From the NCBI RefSeq assembly GCF_011751765.2, contig NZ_CP061169.1:124001-188000 (forward strand): a stretch of 64,000 nt of DNA, read 5' to 3'. Position numbers and translations under genes: made by a program. Shown in pieces: positions 7,532 through 16,508 of this stretch. The stretch comes from Paramicrobacterium chengjingii (GTDB lineage Bacteria > Actinomycetota > Actinomycetes > Actinomycetales > Microbacteriaceae). The number at the start of each line of letters is the position of its first letter. Position 1 is the first letter of the stretch. The notes under the pieces were generated by a model. The model had not been told where the DNA came from, ran no database searches, and saw only the letters and a list, made by a program, of their open reading frames with translations.

Positions 7532-9361
7532 ATGGAAAACGAGGATGTCGCACCTGAGGGTCACCAGCCCGAAGAAGCCCCTCTTTTTCATGACCGAGCA
7601 CGCTCTGCGGGGGCTGACCGCGTAAGTCTGTCGGGTCTTGCACTTGAAGAAGTCGCCCGCATCGATCGCGAGATCGCGCGAGCACAGGAGCGTCGTACGG
7701 CTGTGTTGCATGGTGCGCGAAAGCTCGCCGAGTCGGCAGCCGAGTTCGTCGTTCTCGATTCTCAATCCAAGACACCCGCACGGGTAGACGAGCTCGGCTT
7801 CCGGGCGTTCGTCGCAGAGGCGGCGGTCATGCTGCGCGTGCCTGAGGCGACGATGCGCACTCAGATCGAAGAAGCGACAACGCTGCAGCGGCATCTTCCT
7901 CAGACACGGGCGGCGCTCGCCTCCGGAGACATTTCGCACCAGCATGCGCGTCGGATCATCGACCAGTCGTGGTCATTGCCGCGTGACGCGGCCGCTGGTT
8001 TCGAGGCAGCCGTTGTGCCTCTTGCGCAAACGCAGACTGCGGCGCAGTTCTCCCGAGCCGCTCGCATCATGCGCGAGCGCATGCACCCCGAGTCGATTGT
8101 GGATCGCCGAAAGAAGGCAGAAGACGGTCGGTGCGTCAGCTATCAGCCACTGCACGATGGCATGGCCTCGGTCGAACTGATTCACACAGCCGACGTCGCG
8201 ACGGCCATCTACAACGCCACTATGGAGACGGCGCGAGGGCTGCAGGCAGCTGATGAAACGCGCTCCCTCCCCCAACTCGCTGCAGACGTTTTCGCCGACG
8301 CGACAGTGTCGGGTTTCATCGACCCGCAGCCGGGCGCTGACACATCGCCGTTGCCGAGTACATCACATGCAGACGATGCAATCGGTTCCAGCACAGCCGG
8401 ATTGAGCGTCGATGTTCTTCCTACGCGCGGCCGATATCTGTACACACGCCCACCTCGACGGCGACGAGAACTTTCCGCGTGGCTTCGTCAGCAGCAGAAG
8501 CGTGAGCGCAAGCGACTTCGCGCTGACGGCAAGCCCGTCTCTCTTGCCTCCGACCGCCCGGTGCCGCACCAGGGCGCAGCAGTCAATACGATGACGATGG
8601 ATCGTGCTCTCAGGCTTGCTATTTCAGATCGACGACGCGACGACGTAGCCATCGAACTGGGTGCGAATGAGTCGCTTCCCGAGGCGCTCCTTGGCCAGGT
8701 CGTGACGTCAGCCCGCGCTCGGGTTCGTGCGTGTCGCATAGAAGCATCCGCTGGGCAAGGCGTTCGGTCTGCGCTTGGCGTCGGTGACCGTCGCCGCGCT
8801 ATTCGTCCGACCGTGATGGTCACCGTGCCGGTGCTCAGCCTTCTCGGGCATGCAGAAGATGCTGCCGATCTCGACGGCTATGGCCCGATTGATTCCGAGA
8901 CGGCGATGGCTCTCGCTGCAAACGCACCGTCGTTCTTGCGGCTGCTCACCCATCCAGAGACCGGAGCCGTCGTTTCGGTGGGGCGAGACAGCTACCGCGT
9001 CCCCGCCGATCTCGCACGTGCACTCCGGGTGCGCGACAGCACGTGCCGATTCCCCGGGTGCAATCGCAAGGCAGTGTGGTGCGACATCGATCACACGGAA
9101 GATTGGCAATGTGGCGGCAAGACCGATATGACGAACCTGGCACACCTCTGTCGAAAGCATCACACTCTCAAACACAGCACTCTGTGGAGAGTCGAGCAAG
9201 ATGCCGAAGGGCGCATGACGTGGACGAGTCCCGCGGGCATCACCTACATCACTGAGCCCGACATCGCTGTCCCCGGAGCTGCACAAGCGGCCAATCGCCA
9301 GCCTGGTGTCGAGCCTCCCGACAGGACCGCCAGCGGGTACGGCGAATCGCCACCCTTTTAG
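7532..9361 (+). CDS. DUF222 / 13E12-type protein with C-terminal HNH nuclease domain
   Basis: A 609-residue protein of the actinobacterial DUF222 family, often multicopy and of unclear function. The DUF222 region covers roughly residues 30-270 (SGLALEEVARIDREIARAQERRTAVL onward). A basic Arg-rich linker lies around 290-340. The HNH domain is at about 504-550, with CRFPGCNRK, the DIDHTEDW active-site His and LCRKHHTLKH. It is probably a DNA nuclease with a role in repair or in mobility. A candidate SOS box precedes it. The gene stands alone, and I see no terminal repeats that would mark it as part of a mobile element. Confidence 0.9.
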   Translation: MENEDVAPEGHQPEEAPLFHDRARSAGADRVSLSGLALEEVARIDREIARAQERRTAVLHGARKLAESAAEFVVLDSQSKTPARVDELGFRAFVAEAAVMLRVPEATMRTQIEEATTLQRHLPQTRAALASGDISHQHARRIIDQSWSLPRDAAAGFEAAVVPLAQTQTAAQFSRAARIMRERMHPESIVDRRKKAEDGRCVSYQPLHDGMASVELIHTADVATAIYNATMETARGLQAADETRSLPQLAADVFADATVSGFIDPQPGADTSPLPSTSHADDAIGSSTAGLSVDVLPTRGRYLYTRPPRRRRELSAWLRQQQKRERKRLRADGKPVSLASDRPVPHQGAAVNTMTMDRALRLAISDRRRDDVAIELGANESLPEALLGQVVTSARARVRACRIEASAGQGVRSALGVGDRRRAIRPTVMVTVPVLSLLGHAEDAADLDGYGPIDSETAMALAANAPSFLRLLTHPETGAVVSVGRDSYRVPADLARALRVRDSTCRFPGCNRKAVWCDIDHTEDWQCGGKTDMTNLAHLCRKHHTLKHSTLWRVEQDAEGRMTWTSPAGITYITEPDIAVPGAAQAANRQPGVEPPDRTASGYGESPPF

Positions 9362-9468
9362 AGAGGTCCCTCGCCTCAGGCTGTCGTGCGTGACCAATGA
9401 GTACCGAGCGGCTTGTGGAGCATCAGTGCAGGTTGACGAGGTTTTCAGCGCATGCCACGTTGGTGATC

Positions 9469-10074
9469 ATGATCGCTTTGGCCGCTCCACGTCCGCGTCG
9501 TTTTGGGCACCTTCTGGAGCGTCGCCGGTCCACGCGAAACTTCACCACAACTGAGATCCAGCTTGAGCGCATCGCTGACGCACTATGGCATGCAGCGGGT
9601 GAGACTCACGAGGGCCGCCGGGTCAGTGCATCGGCCCGTGCGACATATCCGATCACCCTCACTCTCGTGGCGGGTGCGGTGACAGATCTGCCTATCGGCA
9701 CGTACCGGTACGAGCCCAGAGAGCATGCCCTCGAGCTTGTCGCCGCCGGCGACGCCAGACAAGACGTGGCCGAGATGACACTCGACGCACGCGAATGGAT
9801 CGGTGACTGCCCTGCGCTTCTCATCCCCAGTGCAAATACAACACGTGCGCCGTCGGCACTCGCCGACCAACCCGCCGAGCACGCCAGGCACTTCGCCTGG
9901 ATGGAAGTTGGATTTCTCGCGCAGAACGTGTCGATCTGGGCTGCCGAGACAGGACTCGGCGCCGTCGTCATCGCGGGTTTCGACGATTCGAAAGCGAAAG
10001 CGGTGTCCGAGCTGCTTCTGCCCGCGGAAAACGAGCTGCTCGCTGTCATCGCGATCGGAGCGCGTGCTCGCTGA
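9469..10074 (+). CDS. Nitroreductase-fold / SagB-type oxidoreductase
   Basis: A protein of about 201 residues in the FMN-dependent nitroreductase superfamily, closest in feel to SagB/ThcOx-type dehydrogenases. The FMN-site motif LLERRRSTRNF is near the N-terminus. It is followed by IADALWHAAGETHEGRRVSASARATYPI and a C-terminal WMEVGFLAQNVSIWAAETGLGAVVIAGF segment typical of the fold. No YcaO or precursor peptide gene lies beside it, so a role in azole peptide maturation is not supported. The start is uncertain: ATG 9469, GTG 9463 and ATG 9397 are all in frame, and none has a clear ribosome binding site; the domain begins right after 9469. Confidence 0.75.
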   Translation: MIALAAPRPRRFGHLLERRRSTRNFTTTEIQLERIADALWHAAGETHEGRRVSASARATYPITLTLVAGAVTDLPIGTYRYEPREHALELVAAGDARQDVAEMTLDAREWIGDCPALLIPSANTTRAPSALADQPAEHARHFAWMEVGFLAQNVSIWAAETGLGAVVIAGFDDSKAKAVSELLLPAENELLAVIAIGARAR

Positions 10075-10106
10075 CGGTCCGATATCCCCCTTAAGGCGGA
10101 TAGAAA

Positions 10107-11918
10107 ATGTCGGATGCTTCGGGTTATGCTCATACGCTCGCCACTTTCGCCAGGCGAGAATCACTACGTCAGGACGAAACTCTCGTGGCCCTCCTCCGCC
10201 TCTCGCTTCACTATGCCCGGCCCTACTGGCCGTGGATCATCGGCGTCGTCATTTTGCAGCTCGCATCAACGATCGCCACGCTGTACCTGCCCAGCCTCAA
10301 TGCGCGCATCATCGACGAGGGCATCGCCAAGGGCGACACCGAGTTCATTTGGAACACCGGAATCGTCATGCTCATCGTCTGCTTTGCGCAGATCATCGCC
10401 GCCATCGCGGCGATCTATTGCGGCGCGCGCGTCGCAATGGCCGTCGGCCGCGACCTTCGTCGTGCCATCTATAGCAAGGTTGACAAGCTCACCGCTCTCG
10501 AGGTCGGCCGCTTCGGCACAGCAACGCTGATCACACGAAACACCAACGATGTGCAGCAAGTGCAGATGCTCGTGCTCATGACCCTCAACTTCATGGTCTC
10601 GACGCCCATCATGTGCATCGGCGGCATCATCATGGCACTGCGTGAAGACGTCGGCCTGTCCTGGCTTGTCTGGGTCTCTGTGCCCCTACTCTTCATCATC
10701 GTCGGATTTCTCGTCAGGCTGCTTCTGCCGCTTTTCCGAGAGATGCAGGATCGCATCGACACCATCAACGGCGTGCTGCGCGAACAGATTGTTGGCATCA
10801 GGGTCATCCGCGCCTTCGTGCGTGAGCCCCACGAGACCGAACGCTACCGCTCAGCAAACGAGTCGATCACTCGCGTCTCGGTACGCGTTGGCAACATCTT
10901 CGTTTTGATGTTCCCCGTCATCATGATGGTTCTCCATCTAGCAACATCCGCCGTGCTCTGGTTCGGCGGGCATCGAGTGGATGCTGGCGCAATGGAGGTC
11001 GGCTCGCTCACCGCCTTTCTGCAATACCTCCTGCAGATTCTCGTCGCCGTCATGATGGGCGTGTTCATGGTGATGATGATTCCCCGCGCAGTTGTGTGCG
11101 CTGAGCGCATCGACGACGTGTTTCGCGAGAGCGACCACGTTGCGCCGAAGGTTGAGAAGACGCCGACACCTCAGACCGGCACCGTCGTGTTCGACCACGT
11201 AACGTTCGGGTACCCCGGCGCTGAGCGCCCCGTTCTCGACGACGTCAGCTTCACCGCCGCTCCGGGACGAACGACAGCGATCGTCGGCTCGACCGGTGCC
11301 GGCAAGACCACGCTCGTCAACCTCATTCCCAACCTGTATGACGTGCAGTCAGGGGAAGTCACGATCGACGGCTCCTCCGTTGCCGACCTCACGCGGGCGC
11401 AACGGGCAAGCGTGATCGGCCTCGTACCGCAGAAGCCCTACCTCTTTTCTGGCACGATCGGCTCCAACCTGCGATTTGGAAGGCCGAACGCCACCGATGA
11501 CGAGCTCTGGGAGGCATTGCGCATCGCCCAGGCCGACGACTTCGTCGCCGCGAAGCCGAAGGGGCTTGACGACCCGGTCGCCCAGGGCGGAACCAACGTT
11601 TCCGGCGGTCAGCGACAGCGGCTCTGCATTGCTCGCGCCCTCGTGTCGCAGCCCAAAGTGTTTCTGTTCGACGACTCGTTCTCGGCGCTCGACGTATCAA
11701 CCGACGCTCGGCTGCGCGAAGCGCTCGCCGAGTCGATAACGGATGCCACCGTGATCGTCGTCGCCCAGAGAGTCTCGACAATTCGCGAGGCAGACGAGAT
11801 CATCGTGCTCGACGCCGGCGTGATCGTCGGCCGTGGCACCCACGACGAGCTTCTGCAGACGAATGAGACGTACCAGGAGATCGTCGAATCTCAGCTCAGT
11901 GTGGAAGGGGTGCGCTGA
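10107..11918 (+). CDS. ABC exporter half-transporter, degenerate-site partner
   Basis: A 603-residue fused membrane/ATPase half-transporter. Six membrane helices occupy about residues 40-330. The ATPase domain has Walker A GSTGAGKTT (about 393), signature VSGGQRQR and Walker B FLFDDSFSALD (about 519), where Asp replaces the catalytic Glu. The switch position reads AQRVST with Gln in place of His. These changes are those of the non-hydrolytic subunit of heterodimeric exporters such as TM287/288, BmrCD and LmrCD. The start has AAGGCGG about 7 bases upstream. Its stop overlaps the start of the partner gene (TGATG), so the two are made together. Substrates are probably drugs or lipids. Confidence 0.92.
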   Translation: MSDASGYAHTLATFARRESLRQDETLVALLRLSLHYARPYWPWIIGVVILQLASTIATLYLPSLNARIIDEGIAKGDTEFIWNTGIVMLIVCFAQIIAAIAAIYCGARVAMAVGRDLRRAIYSKVDKLTALEVGRFGTATLITRNTNDVQQVQMLVLMTLNFMVSTPIMCIGGIIMALREDVGLSWLVWVSVPLLFIIVGFLVRLLLPLFREMQDRIDTINGVLREQIVGIRVIRAFVREPHETERYRSANESITRVSVRVGNIFVLMFPVIMMVLHLATSAVLWFGGHRVDAGAMEVGSLTAFLQYLLQILVAVMMGVFMVMMIPRAVVCAERIDDVFRESDHVAPKVEKTPTPQTGTVVFDHVTFGYPGAERPVLDDVSFTAAPGRTTAIVGSTGAGKTTLVNLIPNLYDVQSGEVTIDGSSVADLTRAQRASVIGLVPQKPYLFSGTIGSNLRFGRPNATDDELWEALRIAQADDFVAAKPKGLDDPVAQGGTNVSGGQRQRLCIARALVSQPKVFLFDDSFSALDVSTDARLREALAESITDATVIVVAQRVSTIREADEIIVLDAGVIVGRGTHDELLQTNETYQEIVESQLSVEGVR

Positions 11919-14059
11919 TGGCCCGCCGCGACAAGAAGAACGCTGCCTCCACAGCATCCGGGGCCGATTCGACCGGATCGAACATCGCCGAGGCCGAGGC
12001 AGCGAAGACCGACGATGCGCTGCTGGAGTTCACCCCGACTGAAGCAGACGGCGACATGTTCGGTGGCGCTCCGGCTAAGAAGGCACAGCACTTCTGGCCG
12101 TCGACCAAGCGTCTCGTCGGACTGCTGAAACCCGAGCGAGCGGGCATGATCTTCGTCGTGCTGCTTGTCGTCGGTTCCGTCGTGCTCACGGTAATTGCAC
12201 CCAAGGTGCTTGGAGCAGCCATGGACGTGATCTTCAATGGCGTTATTGGCGCGCAGCTGCCTGAGGGAGTTCCACTCGAGACGATCATTGCTCAGGCGAA
12301 AGCAGCGGGCCAAGGGGACTTCGCCCAGATGCTCGCGACAGCCGATGTGGTTCCGGGGCAGGGGATCGACTTTGTCGAGTTGAGCCGCCTCATCTTCATC
12401 GTGCTCGGCATGTACGTCATCGCGTCCATGCTCATGTGGGCGCAGGGCTTCATTTTGAATGCCCTCGTGATGCGCGTGGTCTACCGACTGCGCGAAGAGA
12501 TCGAGGTCAAGCTCAACCGCTTGCCGCTGAGCTACTTTGATACGCGCCAGCGCGGAGACCTCATGTCGCGCGTGACGAACGATGTCGACAACGTGCAGCA
12601 GGCACTTCAGCAGGCGTTCTCGCAGCTCGTGCAGTCTCTGCTCACGATCGTGGGCATCGCGGCTATGATGTTCATCGTCTCGTGGCAGCTTGCGCTGCTT
12701 GCGCTCATTGCCCTTCCACTCTCGGGCATCATCGCCGGCGTGATCGGCGTTCGTTCGCAGAAGCTGTTCACCGCACAGTGGAAAGAGACGGGAACGCTCA
12801 ACGGGCACATCGAAGAGTCGTACTCAGGGCTGGAGCTCGTGCGCGCCTTCGGCCGTGATGAAGAGATGCTGCAGGAGTTCGACGACCGCAATGAGAAGCT
12901 CTTCCGGGCATCCTTCGGTGCGCAGTTCGTCTCGGGCATGATCATGCCCGCCATGCAGTTTGTCTCCTATCTTTCGTACGTTCTGATTGCCGTTGCTGGT
13001 GGCCTGCGCGTCGCGTCTGGGCAGATGACGCTCGGTGATGCAACGGCGTTCATTCAGTACTCTCGCGAATTCTCCCAGCCGATCAGCGAGATGGCCGGGG
13101 TCGCCAACATGGTTCAGTCGGGTGTCGCGTCGGCGGAGCGTACGTTCGAGCTGCTCGACGCAGACGAGCAAGAGCCAGACGACGTGCGCGCCGAACTGCC
13201 GGAGAAAACCGACGGACACGTGCAGTTCGATGGCGTCTCGTTCAGTTACGTGCCTGAATCGTCGCTCATCGAGGATGTCTCGTTCGAGGTGCAGCCTGGC
13301 GAAACCGTCGCGATTGTCGGGCCGACCGGCGCGGGCAAGACAACGCTTGTCAACCTCGTGATGCGGTTCTACGAGATCACCGGTGGGCGCATCCTGCTCG
13401 ACGGCATCGACACGCGCGAGCTCTCACGTGCCCAGCTGCGCTCGCAGGTCGGCATGGTGCTGCAAGACACCTGGCTGTTCGAGGGCAGCATCCGTGACAA
13501 CATCCGATACGGCCGTCTCGATGCCACAGACGACGAGGTCGTGGATGCCGCCACGGCAACCATGGTCGATCGCTTTGTGCGCCAGCTTCCTGACGGGTAC
13601 GACACAGTGGTGGATGCCGAGGGCGGCAGCGTCTCTGCCGGCGAGCGTCAGCTCATCACGATCGCCCGGGCGTTCCTTGCCAACCCGTCGCTGCTTATTC
13701 TCGACGAGGCGACGAGTTCGGTTGACACGCGAACGGAACTGCTCGTGCAGAAGGCTATGGCGGCGCTGCGCACCGACCGCACATCGTTCGTCATCGCGCA
13801 CCGCCTGTCGACGATTCGCGATGCGCACACGATCCTCGTGATGGAGAATGGCGCGATTGTGGAGCATGGCACCCACGACGCTCTGCTCGCCAGGCGCGGG
13901 GCATACTTCGACCTCTACATGACGCAGTTCCGAGGTGAAGACCGCGAAGAGCAGTTCGAGACCGAAGAGCACCTCGAGGTGGCGGCCGAGGCGCCCCTGA
14001 CACAGGAAATACCGGCAGTAACCGGAACTGTGCCGACGGAGAGTGTCTCGAACGATTGA
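11918..14059 (+). CDS. ABC exporter half-transporter, catalytic-site partner
   Basis: A 713-residue partner of the preceding half-transporter. A polar leader of about 55 residues precedes six membrane helices (about 70-400). The ATPase domain has Walker A GPTGAGKTT (about 467), Walker B LLILDEATSSVD (about 591, catalytic Glu present) and the switch AHRLST (His present). Its own signature is altered to VSAGERQ. The pair thus has one competent ATP site (this Walker set with the partner's SGGQ) and one degenerate site, the classic heterodimeric arrangement. An acidic tail of about 35 residues follows. Translation is coupled to the upstream gene by the one-base overlap. Confidence 0.93.
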   Translation: MARRDKKNAASTASGADSTGSNIAEAEAAKTDDALLEFTPTEADGDMFGGAPAKKAQHFWPSTKRLVGLLKPERAGMIFVVLLVVGSVVLTVIAPKVLGAAMDVIFNGVIGAQLPEGVPLETIIAQAKAAGQGDFAQMLATADVVPGQGIDFVELSRLIFIVLGMYVIASMLMWAQGFILNALVMRVVYRLREEIEVKLNRLPLSYFDTRQRGDLMSRVTNDVDNVQQALQQAFSQLVQSLLTIVGIAAMMFIVSWQLALLALIALPLSGIIAGVIGVRSQKLFTAQWKETGTLNGHIEESYSGLELVRAFGRDEEMLQEFDDRNEKLFRASFGAQFVSGMIMPAMQFVSYLSYVLIAVAGGLRVASGQMTLGDATAFIQYSREFSQPISEMAGVANMVQSGVASAERTFELLDADEQEPDDVRAELPEKTDGHVQFDGVSFSYVPESSLIEDVSFEVQPGETVAIVGPTGAGKTTLVNLVMRFYEITGGRILLDGIDTRELSRAQLRSQVGMVLQDTWLFEGSIRDNIRYGRLDATDDEVVDAATATMVDRFVRQLPDGYDTVVDAEGGSVSAGERQLITIARAFLANPSLLILDEATSSVDTRTELLVQKAMAALRTDRTSFVIAHRLSTIRDAHTILVMENGAIVEHGTHDALLARRGAYFDLYMTQFRGEDREEQFETEEHLEVAAEAPLTQEIPAVTGTVPTESVSND

Positions 14060-14081
14060 CGTTGCGTGAGCGAGCCTCGGG

Positions 14082-14516
14082 TCAGCGGATCTGCGGCTCG
14101 CTGACGTTCTTCGGCTGCGAGAGAATGCGCGATCCAAGCGCACCGAAGAGCAGTCCGAATCCCACGGTCAGCGTCATGTGTCCCATTCCTGCAATGCCGG
14201 CAACAGCTGCACTGGTCTCGCCACCGGAGACCGTGATGATGCCGTTCGCCAGCATTCCTCCCGTCGAGACGAGAAGGCCGGCGCTGTAGACCCAGAAGAA
14301 CCAGCTGAACAGGGGGCTCTGTGACAGGCTGAACGTCTTCTCGAGAACCAGCGCGATGAGAAAGACGAGAGTGCCGAGAGCGAGCATGTGCGTGTGCACG
14401 ACACTGAGCTGCGAATCGACTGTCACTCCGAGATCTTTCGTGAATTCTCGATAGAACAGCCCGGCGGCCAGACCGAGAAGAGTGGATGCTGCGGCGGCCC
14501 AGAACAAGCGTTTCAT
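14082..14516 (-). CDS. DUF2871 membrane protein
   Basis: A 144-residue membrane protein with about four helices. The start MKRLFW, the early sequence GLAAGLFYREFTK and the His-rich segment VVHTHMLALGTLVF match the DUF2871 family as I know it; no function is established. The ATG at 14516 has AAGGAG with good spacing. It lies downstream of, and in the same direction as, the SSS symporter and its small partner, separated by about 118 bases that contain a possible hairpin, so it may or may not share their transcript. It converges with the ABC exporter. Confidence 0.8.
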   Translation of the reverse strand: MKRLFWAAAASTLLGLAAGLFYREFTKDLGVTVDSQLSVVHTHMLALGTLVFLIALVLEKTFSLSQSPLFSWFFWVYSAGLLVSTGGMLANGIITVSGGETSAAVAGIAGMGHMTLTVGFGLLFGALGSRILSQPKNVSEPQIR

Positions 14517-14557
14517 GATGCTCCTTGAACGATGCGGTACCACCACTCTCGCAAGCA

Positions 14558-14615
14558 GCAGCGCCGCCGTCATCGAGCGAAAGTTTGACCTTCCGCGGGG
14601 TGGCGACGGCGCTGC
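14558..14615 (-). terminator. Possible hairpin after the small transporter gene
   Basis: GCAGCGCC at 14558-14565 can pair with GGCGCTGC at 14608-14615, and a further GTC/GAC pairing is possible past a three-base bulge. The loop is long (about 37 bases) and no U-run follows, so it is a weak terminator candidate at best. Confidence 0.25.
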
Positions 14616-14633
14616 AGTGAATCGCTGGCGCGG

Positions 14634-14765
14634 CTAGATCAAACGGCGGCCCTCGCGGCGGGCCTCACGCCATTCCCGAAAGAAGGCGCTCGCAATGTAA
14701 TACAGAGTTCCGGCAACGATGAGCGGCCAGATCAGAACATAGACCGTCAGCAGAATGACATTCAT
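14634..14765 (-). CDS. 43-residue single-span transporter partner protein
   Basis: A very short gene encoding 43 residues. It begins MNVILLTVYVLIWPLIVAG, has one membrane helix (about 4-26) with a Trp-Pro pair in it, and ends in a basic amphipathic tail with FFREWREARREGRR. It matches my memory of the 'putative transporter small subunit' proteins encoded beside SSS symporters in actinobacteria. Its ATG lies 9 bases after the symporter stop codon, with GGAG placed ideally, so it is in one operon with that symporter. It probably binds or stabilises the symporter in the membrane. Standard length cutoffs would miss it. Confidence 0.8.
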   Translation of the reverse strand: MNVILLTVYVLIWPLIVAGTLYYIASAFFREWREARREGRRLI

Positions 14766-14774
14766 GGATGCTCC

Positions 14775-16508
14775 TTAGCGTCGCGGCGAGTCCGCGGACT
14801 CGTCGTCGGAATCGGTGGCGGTATCGGTGGTGTCGACCGGGGTGACTGTGTCGAGCAAGGCATCGGCCGGGTCTTCCGTGTCGAAATCACCGGTGCGCTG
14901 TTTGATGAGGTCGAAGTCGAAGTTCATCGAGCTGCGGAACGAAATCGCGGTGCAAATGATCGTACTCACGGCATACGCGATGAGCGAGCCAGACAGCACG
15001 GCGTAGTCGTGAAGAAACCCGATGCCGAACGGAGCGGATGCCACGATGGAGACGCCTCCGACAATGAGCGCGACGCGTTTGCCGAAGAAGCCGAAGGCCA
15101 TGAGCCCGAGCACGATGCCGATGCCGATGACGGCGAGGATGTCGAACAGGATTCCGGTGATGCCGGCCATCGAGATCCACTCGAAGCGAACAGGTATAAA
15201 TACGAGGAGCGCTGCGAGCACTGACACAGAGAAAGCGAGGTTCGTCACCTTCTTCCAGTAGAAGCTGGCGATCACCGGGAACACGAGTGCACCCCACAGG
15301 GCACCGACGAACACGAGCAGGTCGAGAATGTTCATCTGGCCGCTGGCGAAGAACAGCGCGGCACCCGTTGCAACGATCATGGTGATGCGGCCGACGAGCA
15401 GCATCGTCTTGGGGTTTGCGTTCTTCTTTCCCGCAATGTTCTGACCGTAGACGTCGGCCATCATGATCGAAGACAGAGCGGCGAGGTCTGAATCGGCAGT
15501 CGAGGCGAGCGAACCGATGATCATGATGAAGAACAGGCAGAGCAGCACCGGTCCGAGGAACGTCGCGGCGATCTGCGGAATGAGGTTGTTGGGATCGCCG
15601 CCGAGGGGTTCGATGCCGAGATAGAGCGCCATCACGCCGAGCATCCCGATTCCGATGATTGTCGCTCCGTAGCCGATGGTCGCGGTCACGAACGTCTTCT
15701 TGATGAGGTCCTCGCGCACGGCGAAGAGGCGCTGCGCAATGGTCTGGTTGCCGATCGCATAGGCGAGCACCGCGGCGATGTATGGTGCGCCCTGGTTGAG
15801 GAAGGCGTCTGACGAGAAGAAGTCGCCCTGCTGCGGTGTCAGGTTCTGTGCTCCGTCGACGAACATCGAGGGGCCTCCCGCGAGAAAGAACACGGCGGGG
15901 ATGATGACGACGACGGCGCCGAGCATCGCGAGCACCTGCGCGAAGTCGGTGAGCACTGAGGCGCGGAAGCCCGACCACAGGGTGTACAGGAGAACGCCTG
16001 CAGCGATGACCAGGATGCCCTGGCCGAAGCTGAAGGGCGAGAGCATTGAAACGAGCGCGCCTCCGGCGATGAAGTTTGACGTGAGGCTGATGAGGCTTCC
16101 GAGAACATTGGAGCCCGCGAGCATCAGCTGGCTCGACCGACCGTGCCTGGCGTGCATGACCTCGGCCATGGTGTGCGCGCGCGGCGCGACTTTGCGGATG
16201 CGGCGGCCAAACGGGTAGATCAGCAGAATCATCAGGGCTCCCCAGAGCCCATAGTGGATGGGACCGGAGATCCCGTACGTGTAGCCCGACGTTGCCGACG
16301 CGTACATCGACGATGCCCAAATCCACGTTGCGGTCATCGACGCGGCCGAGATGCCGAAGCCGATCTTGTTGCCCGCCGTCATGTAGCCGTCCGCGTTCTC
16401 CTTCTTACGGCTGATCGCGATCGACATCACAAGAGTGCCGCCGAAGAAGAGAACCAGCAGACCAATGGTCAGCGGCCCTCCCAATTGATTGAGCCCCGAT
16501 ACGTCCAC
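14775..16508 (-). CDS. SSS-family sodium:solute symporter
   Basis: A 577-residue membrane transporter with about 13-14 helices. The early part (SRKKENADGYMTAGNKIGFGISAASMTATWIWASSMYASATSGYTYGISGPIHYGLWGA) and the later IIGSLASTADSDLAALSSIMMADVYG are sodium:solute symporter patterns, and the SGPIHYG region leans toward the urea/polyamine (DUR3-like) side of the family. I leave the solute open. An acidic tail of about 45 residues (TDSDDESADSPRR) ends the protein. The start is GTG at 16508 with an AAAGGA about 13 bases upstream. It is followed by the 43-residue partner gene. Confidence 0.88.
   Translation of the reverse strand: MDVSGLNQLGGPLTIGLLVLFFGGTLVMSIAISRKKENADGYMTAGNKIGFGISAASMTATWIWASSMYASATSGYTYGISGPIHYGLWGALMILLIYPFGRRIRKVAPRAHTMAEVMHARHGRSSQLMLAGSNVLGSLISLTSNFIAGGALVSMLSPFSFGQGILVIAAGVLLYTLWSGFRASVLTDFAQVLAMLGAVVVIIPAVFFLAGGPSMFVDGAQNLTPQQGDFFSSDAFLNQGAPYIAAVLAYAIGNQTIAQRLFAVREDLIKKTFVTATIGYGATIIGIGMLGVMALYLGIEPLGGDPNNLIPQIAATFLGPVLLCLFFIMIIGSLASTADSDLAALSSIMMADVYGQNIAGKKNANPKTMLLVGRITMIVATGAALFFASGQMNILDLLVFVGALWGALVFPVIASFYWKKVTNLAFSVSVLAALLVFIPVRFEWISMAGITGILFDILAVIGIGIVLGLMAFGFFGKRVALIVGGVSIVASAPFGIGFLHDYAVLSGSLIAYAVSTIICTAISFRSSMNFDFDLIKQRTGDFDTEDPADALLDTVTPVDTTDTATDSDDESADSPRR

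Noticed and set aside
9397..10074. Azole-peptide (SagBCD-type) cluster around the SagB-like gene
   Set aside because: No YcaO cyclodehydratase, precursor peptide or protease gene lies nearby.
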